Below, one piece after another: positions 54,968-63,776 of a DNA stretch of 64,000 bases. The DNA lies in contig PAQV01000095.1 in assembly GCA_002709405.1 (NCBI GenBank), forward strand, positions 36,265 to 100,264, in the 5' to 3' direction. Each line of letters begins with the position of its first letter. The stretch's first letter is position 1. Source of the DNA: Paracoccaceae bacterium. Lineage in GTDB: Bacteria; Pseudomonadota; Alphaproteobacteria; Rhodobacterales; Rhodobacteraceae. The translations under genes and the position numbers were made by a program. The notes beneath the pieces were generated by a model. That model saw only the letters and a list, made by a program, of their open reading frames with translations, made no database searches and was not told where the DNA came from.

Positions 54968-55951
54968 ATGACCAAACTGACTGCCCCCCTCGCGCTGGCC
55001 GGCGCGCTTCTGGCCGGAGCGGCCACCGCCCAGGACAAGGTGACCTACCAGCTTGACTGGCTGCCCGGCGGCGACAAGGCCCCGATCTATGTCTGCATGA
55101 CCGAAGGCTTCTGCGCCGAGGCCGGCATCGAGGTGTCGATCGAGCCGGGCCGGGGGTCGTCCGAGGCGATCACCAAGCTGGCCACCGGCGCGTCCGACAT
55201 CGGCAGCGCGGGCATCGGGGCGCTGATGGCAGCCAAGGCCAGCGAAGGCGTGCCCGTCACGGCGGTGATGAACATCTTCAACATGGGTCCGCATGCCTTC
55301 TACACCACGGCGGACAGCGGCATCACCTCGATCACCGACGTCAAGGGCAAGACCATCGCGACCTCGCCCTTCACCTCGTCCAACGTCTTCCTGCCGCTGG
55401 TGCTGGCCGACAACGGCATGTCCGAAGACGACCTGACCCTGACCAAGGCCGACCCCGGCGCGCTTGGCCCGATGCTGATGACTGGCCAGGCCGACGCCAT
55501 CATCGCCTGGCTGACCGACGTGTCGCGCTATACCGGGCAGGCGTCCGAGGCCGGCAAGGAGATCGTCATCCTGCCCTGGTCCGACGCCGGGCTGGAACTT
55601 TATTCCGCCTCGCTGGTGGCCTCTGACACGTTCCTGGCCGAACGCCCCGACGTGGCCAAGCGCTTCATCGCGGCCTTCACCAAGTCGCTGGAATTCGCCC
55701 ATGAAAACCCCGACAAGGCGGCCGAGGCCGTGTCCGCCGTGGTGCCCGAACTCAGCGCCGAGGACGTGAAGGGCTCGTGGCTGGATGCCTCCAAACTGGC
55801 CTTCAACGAGGTGACCGAACAATTCGGCCTGGGCGCGTTCGACGCCGCCCGCCTGGCCGCCACCTGGGACCGTGTCGCGGCAAGCCAGGGCCTGGATCCG
55901 GCCTCGCTGGACCCGGAATCCATCGTCGACCGCTCGTTCATGGGCGACTGA
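54968..55951 (+). CDS. ABC transporter substrate-binding protein, NMT1/THI5 type
   Basis: The product has 327 residues with a Sec signal peptide (about 1-21, ending ATAQ). KVTYQLDWLPGGDKAPIYVCMTEGF is the NMT1/THI5-like start, where the family binds pyrimidines, purines, taurine-like or riboflavin-like ligands. The operon genes favour a purine-type base. AGAGGA lies before the ATG, and the gene is 34 bp after the deaminase gene. Confidence 0.88.
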   Translation: MTKLTAPLALAGALLAGAATAQDKVTYQLDWLPGGDKAPIYVCMTEGFCAEAGIEVSIEPGRGSSEAITKLATGASDIGSAGIGALMAAKASEGVPVTAVMNIFNMGPHAFYTTADSGITSITDVKGKTIATSPFTSSNVFLPLVLADNGMSEDDLTLTKADPGALGPMLMTGQADAIIAWLTDVSRYTGQASEAGKEIVILPWSDAGLELYSASLVASDTFLAERPDVAKRFIAAFTKSLEFAHENPDKAAEAVSAVVPELSAEDVKGSWLDASKLAFNEVTEQFGLGAFDAARLAATWDRVAASQGLDPASLDPESIVDRSFMGD

Positions 55952-55954
55952 ACG

Positions 55955-56734
55955 GTGGCGCTGGTCAAGGATGCCATAAGCTTTGAAGGTGTCGGTCAGA
56001 CGTTTCTGACCGATGCCGGACCGCTGATCGCGCTGAAGGGCGTGTCGCTGACGCTTGATCAGCACGAATTCGTCGCCGTCCTGGGCCCCTCGGGCTGCGG
56101 CAAGTCCACCCTGCTGCGGCTGACGGCCGGGCTGATGATGCCCACGCAGGGCCGGGTCAGCGTCTTTGGCAAGCCGGTCGACGGCCCGCGCGACGACGTG
56201 GGCATCGTCTTCCAGAACGCCACGCTGCTGCCCTGGGCCAATGTCGAGGACAACGTCGTCTTCCCGGCCAAGCACATGCGCGGGCGGGTCGATGACAAGG
56301 ACCGCGACCAGGCTCGCCGGATCATCGCGACCGTGGGGCTGGAAGGTTTCGAAAAGCGCCTGCCCGGAGAGCTGTCGGGCGGCATGCAGCAACGGGTGGG
56401 CATCGCCCGCGCGCTGTTCCTGAACCCCGATATCCTGTTGATGGACGAACCCTTTTCCGCGCTCGATGCCCTGACCCGCGACGCCATGGGGTTCGAGCTG
56501 CTGCGCCTGTGGCAGGCCAGCCCCAAGACCGTGATGTTCATCACCCATTCCATCCCCGAAGCCGTCCTGCTGGCCGACCGTGTCGTCGTCATGAGCGCCC
56601 GCCCCGGCGGCGTCATCGCCGATCTGCCGGTGCCGCTGGGCCGTCCGCGTGACGAGACCTCGCTGCGCACGGCCGAGATGCAGGATTACATGGCCCATCT
56701 GCGCGGGCTGCTGATCCACAAGGAGATCGCCTGA
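55955..56734 (+). CDS. ABC transporter ATP-binding protein, nitrate/taurine/pyrimidine type
   Basis: The product has 259 residues from a GTG start 3 bp after the previous stop. Walker A (GPSGCGKSTLLRL), signature (LSGGMQQRVGIARAL), Walker B (ILLMDEPFSALD) and switch His (FITHSIPEAV) are all present. It overlaps the permease start (TGATG). Confidence 0.9.
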   Translation: MALVKDAISFEGVGQTFLTDAGPLIALKGVSLTLDQHEFVAVLGPSGCGKSTLLRLTAGLMMPTQGRVSVFGKPVDGPRDDVGIVFQNATLLPWANVEDNVVFPAKHMRGRVDDKDRDQARRIIATVGLEGFEKRLPGELSGGMQQRVGIARALFLNPDILLMDEPFSALDALTRDAMGFELLRLWQASPKTVMFITHSIPEAVLLADRVVVMSARPGGVIADLPVPLGRPRDETSLRTAEMQDYMAHLRGLLIHKEIA

Positions 56735-57564
56735 TGTCCGCCGAGACCGAGGCCGCCCCGCAGGACCGCCCCGTGCTGCCCCGCCAAAGCCTGTCCGAAC
56801 GGCTGGTCCGCATGCCCGTGGTGCTGCCGCTCTTCACCTTCCTGTCGGTGCTGGTCCTGTGGGAGGTCGGCACCCGCGTCTTCGCCGTGCCCAGCTATAT
56901 CCTGCCCGCGCCTTCGCGCATCGCCACTGGTTTCGGGGCGGTCGATCTGCCCCGCTGGATTGCCCATATCTGGGCGACGCTGCGGGTGGCCCTGATGGGC
57001 TATGGCGCGGCGATCCTGATCTCTCTGCCCATTGCCATCGGCCTGGCCAAGTCGAAACTGCTCAGCCGCGCTTTGTATCCACTGCTGGTGGTCATCCAGT
57101 CGGTGCCGGTCGTGGCCGTGGCCCCGATCATCATCGTCGTGCTGGGCACCAACGACGCGCCCCGGGTTGTGATCACATTCATGATCTCGTTCTTTCCGCT
57201 GGTCGTGTCGATGACCACGGGCCTGATGGCCACGCCCCCCGAACTGATCGAGCTGTCACGCAGCTTGCGCGCGCCCCAGCACCGCGAGATCACCCAGATC
57301 CGCCTGCCCTATGCCACGCCCTATATCTTCTCGGGGCTCAAGATTTCGATCACCCTGGCCGTCATCGGGGCGGTCGTGTCCGAATTTGTCGCGGCCGAGA
57401 AGGGGATAGGCTATTTCATCCAGTTCTCGACCTCGATGTTCAAGCTGCCCCAGGCCTGGGCCGGGTTGGCCATCCTCGTCGCCATGTCGCTTGTGCTGTT
57501 CCAGTCCGTCAGCCTGATCCAGCGCCTCTTCTTCCCTTGGTCCCTGCCGAAAGCCACCAAATGA
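56734..57564 (+). CDS. ABC transporter permease, nitrate/taurine/pyrimidine type
   Basis: The product has 276 residues with about six helices. LWEVGTRVFAVPSYILPAPSRIATGF and the EAA-type block ELSRSLRAPQHREITQIRLPYATPYIFSGLK are those of SsuC/TauC/ThiX-class permeases. Its stop overlaps the ATG of the next gene (ATGA). Confidence 0.9.
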   Translation: MSAETEAAPQDRPVLPRQSLSERLVRMPVVLPLFTFLSVLVLWEVGTRVFAVPSYILPAPSRIATGFGAVDLPRWIAHIWATLRVALMGYGAAILISLPIAIGLAKSKLLSRALYPLLVVIQSVPVVAVAPIIIVVLGTNDAPRVVITFMISFFPLVVSMTTGLMATPPELIELSRSLRAPQHREITQIRLPYATPYIFSGLKISITLAVIGAVVSEFVAAEKGIGYFIQFSTSMFKLPQAWAGLAILVAMSLVLFQSVSLIQRLFFPWSLPKATK

Positions 57565-58925
57565 ATTTCGTGATCACAAACATCGCCCACGGTTGGACCG
57601 GCGCGGCAGAGGGTACCCGCTTTACCGGGGCCGTCCGGGTTTCGGACGGGGTCATCACCGACATCGGCGACCTGGCCCCTCTGCCGGGCGAAGAGGTCAT
57701 CGACGCCACCGGCTGCGTCGTGGCGCCGGGCCTGGTGAACACCCACCACCACCTGTTCCAGTCGGTGCTGAAGGGGCTGGCCATCGACGAGGCGCTCGAC
57801 ATCTGGCTGGCCCAGGTGCCCTATCGTTACTGGCCGCGCCTGGACGAAGAGGCCCTGCGCGTCTCGGCCCGCATCGGGTTGGTGGAGCTGGCCCTGACCG
57901 GGGCGACGACCGTCTGCGACCACCATTACCTCTTTCCCGATCCCTACGATTACGACCCGGCCGAGCTGCTGTTCGACGAGGCGGGCAAGCTGGGCCTGCG
58001 CTTTGTGCTGGCCCGGGGCGGCATGACGAAGGGCCGGCAGTTCGGCCCCGACACGCCTCCGCCGCCGACGGAAACGCTGACCCAGTTCCTGGATGGGCTG
58101 GGCGCCGCGACAACCCGCTGGCATGATGCGTCCGACAGCCCCATGACCCGCGTCGCCTGCGCGCCGACCACGCCCAATTTCAACGTCGAACCGGGCGAGT
58201 TGGTCGAGATCGCGCAAGAGGCCCGCCGCCTTGGCCTGCGCCTGCATTGCCACCTGTCGGAAAACGAGGGCTATGCCGCCCACACCCTGAATACCTATGG
58301 CCAGCGCCCCGTGCCCTGGCTGGCCGACAAGGGCTGGCTGGGCGAGGACGTCTGGTTTGCCCATCTCGTGGACCTGACCGCCGACGAGGTGGCCCTGCTG
58401 GCCGAGACCGGGTCCGCCATGGCCCATTGCCCGCAGGCCAATGCCCGGCTTGGGTCGGGCGTGGCCCCCGCGCCGGCGCTGCATGGCCTCGGCGGCACCG
58501 TGTCGCTGGCCGTCGATGGCGCGGGCGCGAACGAGGCCGCCGACATGGGCATGGCCCTGTATTCCGCCTTTGCGATCCAGCGGGCCACCGGCGGTGTCGA
58601 CGCGGTCGACGCGGGCACCGTTCTGCACTGGGCGACCATGGGCGGGGCGAAGACGCTGGGCATTCCCGGCATTGGCCGACTTGCCCCCGGGATGGCCGCC
58701 GACATCACCCTGTTCGACGTGACCCACCCGCGCACCTTCGGCCTGCACGATCCCGCTCTTGCCCCGGTCGTGAGCGGTGCTGCGACGGTGCGCCACTCTT
58801 TTGTCGGCGGACGGCCGGTTGTGCGGAACGGCACCCTGCCGGGCCTTGACCTGGGCCAGCTGGCCGAGGACGCTGCCCGTGTGACCGCCCGCATCGCGGC
58901 CCAACCCCAGACGGAGCCCGCCTGA
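57561..58925 (+). CDS. Amidohydrolase, 8-oxoguanine deaminase-like
   Basis: The product has 454 residues. Metal ligands are in PGLVNTHHHLFQSVLKG (HxH), RLHCHLSENEGY, VWFAHLVDL and SLAVDGAGANEAADM (Asp). The NTHHHLFQ-LKG start and PYRYWPRLDEEALRVSARIGL block match 8-oxoguanine deaminases, close to isoxanthopterin and triazine deaminases. It should deaminate an oxidised or substituted purine to 8-oxo-xanthine (urate) or an analogue. Translation is coupled to the permease by ATGA. Confidence 0.86.
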   Translation: MNFVITNIAHGWTGAAEGTRFTGAVRVSDGVITDIGDLAPLPGEEVIDATGCVVAPGLVNTHHHLFQSVLKGLAIDEALDIWLAQVPYRYWPRLDEEALRVSARIGLVELALTGATTVCDHHYLFPDPYDYDPAELLFDEAGKLGLRFVLARGGMTKGRQFGPDTPPPPTETLTQFLDGLGAATTRWHDASDSPMTRVACAPTTPNFNVEPGELVEIAQEARRLGLRLHCHLSENEGYAAHTLNTYGQRPVPWLADKGWLGEDVWFAHLVDLTADEVALLAETGSAMAHCPQANARLGSGVAPAPALHGLGGTVSLAVDGAGANEAADMGMALYSAFAIQRATGGVDAVDAGTVLHWATMGGAKTLGIPGIGRLAPGMAADITLFDVTHPRTFGLHDPALAPVVSGAATVRHSFVGGRPVVRNGTLPGLDLGQLAEDAARVTARIAAQPQTEPA

Positions 58926-59002
58926 ATACCCCCCCCCGGAGTAGAAGCTGTCAGCGCTATCCCGGCGTCGGTCATTGCTCCCCTTCCTGAAGGAGACCAA
59001 CT

Positions 59003-59995
59003 ATGACTGCACCCACTGAACTGGCCGAGCTGCAAAAGGAACGCGGCCTCGGAGAATACGGGGAAGAGATCGAACGGGACATCCCGCAGATCGACATCTC
59101 GGATTACTTCAACCGCAAGGACGAGATCACCGAGGCGCTGTGGGACGCGGCCACCGGCATCGGGTTCTTCCAGCTGACCGGCCATGGCATCCCGCAAAGC
59201 CTGATCGACGATGCCTTTGCCCTGTCGGCCGGGTTCTTCGACCTGCCGACCGAGACGAAGGAGCAATACCCGCTGAAGCCCGGCACCAATGCGGGCTGGG
59301 AATACATGGCGCAGGTGCGGCCCTCGACCGGGACGGCGGACCGCAAGGAAAGCTACCAGATCACCCTGCCGCGTATGCGCGAACTGTGGCCCACGGGCGA
59401 AGAGCTGTTCGGGTTCAAGGAAACCATGCTGGCGTTTGAACGCCACAACTGGGCCGTGGCGATGAAGGTGCTGGAATGCTTCGCCAGCCGGCTGGATTTC
59501 AAGCCGGGCACCTTCACCGACGGCCACAACCCCGACACGCCGGAATACCAGTCGACCCTGCGGCTGATCCATTACCTCGGGATGGAGGACGCCAAGCCCG
59601 AGGATTTCAAGTTCTGGCGGGCGGGCGCGCATACCGACTTTGACTGCCTGACCCTGCTGCACCAGAAGCAAGGGCAGGGCGGGCTACAGCTGTGCCCGGG
59701 CAAGGATGAAAAGGGGCGGGCCACGCAATGGACCGACGTGCCCCCCTTGGGCGGTGTGATCACCTGCAACATCGGCGACATGCTGATGCGCTGGTCCGAT
59801 GACAAGCTGCTGTCGAACCTGCACCGGGTGCGGATGCCGAAGCCCGAGGAATACCTTGGTCCGCGCTATTCGATCGCCTATTTCGCGCAGGCCAACATGG
59901 ACACGCTGCTGGCGGGCCCCGAGGGCAAGTACGAGCCGATGACCGGCCACGACTATATCCAGATGCGCCTTGGGGCGAATTTCGCGAAGAAATAA
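59003..59995 (+). CDS. 2-oxoglutarate/Fe(II)-dependent dioxygenase, isopenicillin N synthase family
   Basis: The product has 330 residues. The iron ligands are His and Asp of GAHTDFDCLTLLHQ and His of SNLHRVRMPK; PRYSIAYF supplies the Arg-x-Ser cosubstrate motif. The N-terminal DIPQIDISDYFNRKDE and TGHGIPQSLIDDAF blocks match DIOX_N. It is 77 bp after the 8-oxoguanine deaminase gene and probably in the same transcript. It may hydroxylate or demethylate the purine handled by the pathway, for example an N-methyl or alkyl group (inference). Confidence 0.87.
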   Translation: MTAPTELAELQKERGLGEYGEEIERDIPQIDISDYFNRKDEITEALWDAATGIGFFQLTGHGIPQSLIDDAFALSAGFFDLPTETKEQYPLKPGTNAGWEYMAQVRPSTGTADRKESYQITLPRMRELWPTGEELFGFKETMLAFERHNWAVAMKVLECFASRLDFKPGTFTDGHNPDTPEYQSTLRLIHYLGMEDAKPEDFKFWRAGAHTDFDCLTLLHQKQGQGGLQLCPGKDEKGRATQWTDVPPLGGVITCNIGDMLMRWSDDKLLSNLHRVRMPKPEEYLGPRYSIAYFAQANMDTLLAGPEGKYEPMTGHDYIQMRLGANFAKK

Positions 59996-60012
59996 GCGCC
60001 TCGAAAACGATG

Positions 60013-60073
60013 CGGCGCGCCCCATGGACAGGGGCGCGCCGTCATCCGGACAGGCGGGAGGAGAGCTGTCCGG
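60013..60073. terminator. Two hairpins between convergent dioxygenase and rhaI genes
   Basis: CGGCGCGCCCC (60013-60023) pairs with GGGGCGCGCCG (60031-60041), and CCGGACAG (60046-60053) pairs with CTGTCCGG (60066-60073). T runs are absent, so they may block read-through or stabilise ends rather than act as classic terminators. Confidence 0.5.
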
Positions 60074-60079
60074 CCGGGC

Positions 60080-61324
60080 CTATCCGCGGGAGGACACGGA
60101 GGCCTGGTAAGTGTCGAGATCCTTGATCAGGGTCTGGCCGGTGGGCACGTCCATGCGGGCGCAGAACTCGGCCCAGATGGCCCCGTGGGGCAGATCCTTG
60201 AGTTCCTCGGTGACGGTGAAGCGGGTGGTGTAATCCATCGCGTCCTCGGCCTTGCGCAGGCTGTCCAGCGGCAGGCAGAGCGCGCGCAGCAGGGCCTTTT
60301 GCATGTTGCGCACGCCGATGACCCAGGCCGCGGTGCGGCTGATCGTGGCATCGAAGAAATCCAGCCCGATATGGGTGCGGCCCAGCAGATCCGCGGTGAC
60401 CAGCTCCTGCGCCATGGCGAAGATATCGTCGTTCAGCAGGATCACGTGGTCGCTGTCCCAGCGCATCGGGCGCGAGACGTGCAGCAGGATTTCATCCAGC
60501 GACAGGGCGACCGAGCTGAGCTTGTCGGCGATGTTTTCCGTGGGGTGGAAGTGGCCCATGTCGAGGCACAGCAACGTGCCCTTGCGGATGGCATAGCCCA
60601 TGTAGAATTCGTGGGACCCGACGGTGCAGGCCTCGACCCCGATGCCGAAGAGCTTGGATTCCACCGCGTCCAGCATCCGGGCCTTGTCGATGGGATCGGC
60701 GAACATGGCATCCAGCGAGGCCTCCAGCCGCTTGCGCGCGGCCATGCGGTCGATCGGCGTGTCCTTGAACCCGTCGGGCACCCAGATGTTGTTGACCGCT
60801 GGTGATCCCAGGGCATCACCCATCTGGGCGGCGATCTCGCGGCAGCGCTTCCCGTGTTCGATCCAGAAGTCGCGGATGCCCTGGTCGGGGTGGGCCAGCG
60901 TCAGGTTGTCGTCGGCCTTGGCATGGGCAAAGAAGGTCGGGTTGAAATCCAGCCCGATCCCGCTGGTCTTGGCCCAGTCGACCCAGGGGGTGAAATGGGC
61001 GAACTCGATCTCGTCCCGGTCGGGGGTGGCATCGGTGTCCATGTACATGGCGTGCAGGTTCAGCCGATGGGTGCCGGGGATCATCGAATAGGCGAAATCC
61101 AGGTCGGCGCGCAGCTCGTCCGGGGTGCGGGCGCGGCCAGGGTGGTTGCCCGTGGCCTGGATGCCGCCGCCCGAGGAACCGGTCTGGGTTTCAAAGCCCA
61201 CCACGTCGTCGCCCTGCCAGCAATGCATGGAAATGGCGATGGTCTTGAGTGTGTCGATGGCGGCGTCGGTGTCCACGCCCCATTCTGCGAAGGCCTGCTT
61301 CGCGCTGTCATATGTGCTGCTCAT
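60080..61324 (-). CDS. rhaI: L-rhamnose isomerase, rhizobial type
   Basis: The product has 414 residues. SMHCWQGDDVVGFE near the N-terminus is the rhamnose isomerase signature, with metal ligands in LRLNLHAMYMD-like and CLDMGHFHPTENIADK segments. It converts L-rhamnose to L-rhamnulose. AGGAGA is 6 bases before the ATG. It is downstream of the rhaD fusion gene on the same strand, as in rhizobial rhaDI, and a single unit of the dispersed repeat lies between them. Confidence 0.92.
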   Translation of the reverse strand: MSSTYDSAKQAFAEWGVDTDAAIDTLKTIAISMHCWQGDDVVGFETQTGSSGGGIQATGNHPGRARTPDELRADLDFAYSMIPGTHRLNLHAMYMDTDATPDRDEIEFAHFTPWVDWAKTSGIGLDFNPTFFAHAKADDNLTLAHPDQGIRDFWIEHGKRCREIAAQMGDALGSPAVNNIWVPDGFKDTPIDRMAARKRLEASLDAMFADPIDKARMLDAVESKLFGIGVEACTVGSHEFYMGYAIRKGTLLCLDMGHFHPTENIADKLSSVALSLDEILLHVSRPMRWDSDHVILLNDDIFAMAQELVTADLLGRTHIGLDFFDATISRTAAWVIGVRNMQKALLRALCLPLDSLRKAEDAMDYTTRFTVTEELKDLPHGAIWAEFCARMDVPTGQTLIKDLDTYQASVSSRG

Positions 61325-61366
61325 GGCAGTCTCCTTCCCTGTGCCCGATGGGCGCGCGCACCGGAA

Positions 61367-61395
61367 GATGGGTTGAAACAACCCATCCTACGCCC
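61367..61395. repeat. Dispersed palindromic repeat, copy 3 (single unit)
   Basis: One unit, ATGGGTTGAAACAACCCAT plus CCTACGCCC, lies between rhaD and rhaI within one operon. The inverted partner unit of copies 1 and 2 is absent. About 50 bp on, another hairpin (GGTGGGGC-CGC-GCCCCACC, 61443-61461) takes its place. Confidence 0.8.
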
Positions 61396-61473
61396 GGTGG
61401 CGCGCGGCGGACGCAGACGGATCCCGTCCGCAGCCGCCGTTGGGTGGGGCCGCGCCCCACCGCCGCGTGTCGC

Positions 61474-63576
61474 TTAGCGCGTGAAGGCCTGCACGTTGCC
61501 GGCATCCACGTTCAGGATGTTGCCCGTCGACTTGGCCGAGGTGTCGGCCGCGAAGAAATAGGCGGCCTCGGCAATGTCTTCGGGCAGGACCGACCGCTTG
61601 AGCATGGACCGCTTGCGGTACATCTCTTCCAGGCCTTCCTTGTCGGTGCCGTAGGTCGAGGCGCGCTGGTCCAGCCAGTCGCCTTCCCAGATCTTGGACC
61701 CGCGCAGCACCGCGTCGGGGTTGACCACGTTGACGCGGATGCCGGCCTCGGCCCCTTCCAGGGCCAGGCAGCGGGCCAGGTGGATTTCGGAGGCCTTGGC
61801 CGTGCAATAGGCCGAGGCGTTGGGCGAGGCGGCCAGGCCGTTCTTGGAGGCCACGAAGATCACCGCCCCGCCCATGTCCTGAACGCGCATCAGCTTGAAG
61901 GCTTCGCGCGAGACCAGGAAGTAGCCGGTGGACAGGATGTCCATGTTCTTGTTCCACAGCTCCAGCGTGGTGTCCTCGACCGGGGCCGAGGACGCGATGC
62001 CCGCGTTCGACACCAGGATGTCCGCGCCGCCGAATTCCACCGCCGTTTCGGCGAAGGCCGCGGCGACGGCGTCTTCATCCGTCACGTTCATGATCACGCC
62101 GCGCACGACATCCTTGCCAAAGCGCTGTTCCAGGTTCGCCCGGGTGGCATCGAGGCTGTCGGGGTTGATGTCCGCCAGCATCACGCAGGCGCCTTCGGAC
62201 AGGTAGCGTTCGGCCGTGGCCGAGCCGATCCCGCCCGCGCCACCGGTGACCAGGGCCACCCGGCCGGCCAGCGACTTGGGCTTGGGCATCCGCTGCAGCT
62301 TGGCCTCTTCCAGAAGCCAGTATTCGATGTCGAAGGCCTCTTGTTCGGGCAGGCCGACATATTCGCTGACCGAGGAGGCGCCGCGCATCACGTTGATCGC
62401 ATTGACATAGAATTCGCCCGAAATGCGCGCCGTGGCTTTGTCCTTGGCGAAGGTGATCATGCCCACGCCCGGCACCAGGTAGACCACCGCGTTGGGGTCG
62501 CGGATGGCGGGGCTGTTGTCGTGCTTGCAGCGCTCGTAATAGGCCGCGTAATCGTCGCGGTAGGCCGCGATCTGATCGGGCAGGCCGGCCAGCACCTCGT
62601 CCAGATTGCCCTTGGTCGGGTCGAAATCCACGACGAAGGGGCGGATCTTGGTGCGCAGGAAATGGTCGGGGCACGAGGTGCCCAGGGCCGCCAGGGGCTC
62701 CATGTCGACCGCGTTCACGAATTCCAGCACCGCGTCGCTGTCGTTGAAATGGCCGACCATGTGCTGGTTGCCCGACACGAAGCCGCGGATCGCCGGCATC
62801 AGCCGGGCCGCGATGGACCGACGGGCATCGGGGGCCAAGGCCTCGAACTTGGCGCCGCCGAAGGCCGGGGTGGTGCCGGTCTTTTCGGCCAGCCACTTGG
62901 TCGCCTGGTTGATGACGTCGATCGTCATGTCATAGCAGTCGCGCGCGGTGTCGGCCCAGGTGAACAGCCCGTGGCTTTCCAGAACGACCCCATCGGCATC
63001 GGGGTTTTCCACGCAGAACTTGTTCAGCCACAGGCCCAGTTCATAGCCGGGCTTCTTCCAGGGCAGCCAGCCGATCTTGTCGCCGAAGATCTCGGCCGTC
63101 AGTTCCTTTGAATTCTTCGAGGCCGCAATCGCGATGATCGCATCGGCGTGCACATGGTCCACGTGCTTGCGCGGCACGTAGGCGTGCAGCGGCGTGTCGA
63201 TCGAGGCCGCGCGCCCGTTCAGGTTGAACGTGCAATGGGGCAGGTAGCCGACCATCTCGTCTTCGAATTCGACCCCACGGTACAGCCCCTTCAGCGCCTC
63301 CAGCTTGTCCATGTAGAGCGTGGCGAACCCGTCCATCTTGATCGACCCGATGTCGCCGCCCGATCCCTTGACCCACAGGACCTCGACCTGGTCGCCGGTC
63401 AACGGGTCGGTTTCCATCACCTTGGCCGAGGTATTCCCCCCGCCATAGTTGGTCACCCGCTTGTCCGACCCAAGGATGTTCGACCGGTAGAGCAGCAGCT
63501 CTGATTCGGATTTCCCGGCCGCGGCGCTGTCGTCCCAGCGGTTATCAAGAAGCTGATCTTCAACGGTTTTGAGCAT
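61474..63576 (-). CDS. rhaD: Bifunctional rhamnulose-1-phosphate aldolase/short-chain dehydrogenase
   Basis: The product has 700 residues. Residues 1-430 are a class II aldolase domain (RVTNYGGGNTSAKV, zinc ligands in HVDHVHADAII and LESHGLFTW). Residues 435-700 are a short-chain dehydrogenase with GGAGGIGSATAERYL (NAD-binding), NAG and the YCTAKA active site. This RhaD_aldol-ADH fusion cleaves rhamnulose (1-phosphate) and processes lactaldehyde. GGAGG is 6 bases before MLKTVEDQ. It is divergent from the DeoR regulator, matching the rhizobial rhaDI/rhaR layout. Confidence 0.93.
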   Translation of the reverse strand: MLKTVEDQLLDNRWDDSAAAGKSESELLLYRSNILGSDKRVTNYGGGNTSAKVMETDPLTGDQVEVLWVKGSGGDIGSIKMDGFATLYMDKLEALKGLYRGVEFEDEMVGYLPHCTFNLNGRAASIDTPLHAYVPRKHVDHVHADAIIAIAASKNSKELTAEIFGDKIGWLPWKKPGYELGLWLNKFCVENPDADGVVLESHGLFTWADTARDCYDMTIDVINQATKWLAEKTGTTPAFGGAKFEALAPDARRSIAARLMPAIRGFVSGNQHMVGHFNDSDAVLEFVNAVDMEPLAALGTSCPDHFLRTKIRPFVVDFDPTKGNLDEVLAGLPDQIAAYRDDYAAYYERCKHDNSPAIRDPNAVVYLVPGVGMITFAKDKATARISGEFYVNAINVMRGASSVSEYVGLPEQEAFDIEYWLLEEAKLQRMPKPKSLAGRVALVTGGAGGIGSATAERYLSEGACVMLADINPDSLDATRANLEQRFGKDVVRGVIMNVTDEDAVAAAFAETAVEFGGADILVSNAGIASSAPVEDTTLELWNKNMDILSTGYFLVSREAFKLMRVQDMGGAVIFVASKNGLAASPNASAYCTAKASEIHLARCLALEGAEAGIRVNVVNPDAVLRGSKIWEGDWLDQRASTYGTDKEGLEEMYRKRSMLKRSVLPEDIAEAAYFFAADTSAKSTGNILNVDAGNVQAFTR

Positions 63577-63661
63577 GATGTCCTCCCGAATGGGCGCCCC
63601 GGACGGGGGATCGCCTGGTATTGCAACTTGCGGCAGAGATTGCGCGGGGCGTGGCGAATTG

Positions 63662-63730
63662 TCAATCACAACCGATCATAACCAATCATGCTGCGGCGCA
63701 GAATGATTGAACTTGATCGAAACTGATTGA
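63662..63730. promoter_or_regulatory. Symmetric six-half-site operator between rhaD and the DeoR gene
   Basis: Three heptamers on one strand (TCAATCA 63662, CCGATCA 63672, CCAATCA 63682) are mirrored by three on the other (TGATTGA 63704, TGATCGA 63714, TGATTGA 63724). Within each trio the spacing is exactly 10 bp, one helical turn. It lies between the divergent rhaD and DeoR starts, so it is the probable DeoR operator for both promoters. Confidence 0.8.
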
Positions 63731-63776
63731 CAGCCGCGTCGAATCCACGCAGTGTTTGCGACCAAGGGAGGATCAG

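Noticed and set aside
58926..59002. Run of C residues after the 8-oxoguanine deaminase gene as a frameshift or phase-variation site
   Set aside because: The run begins just after the stop codon, in the intergenic gap; neither neighbouring frame depends on it.
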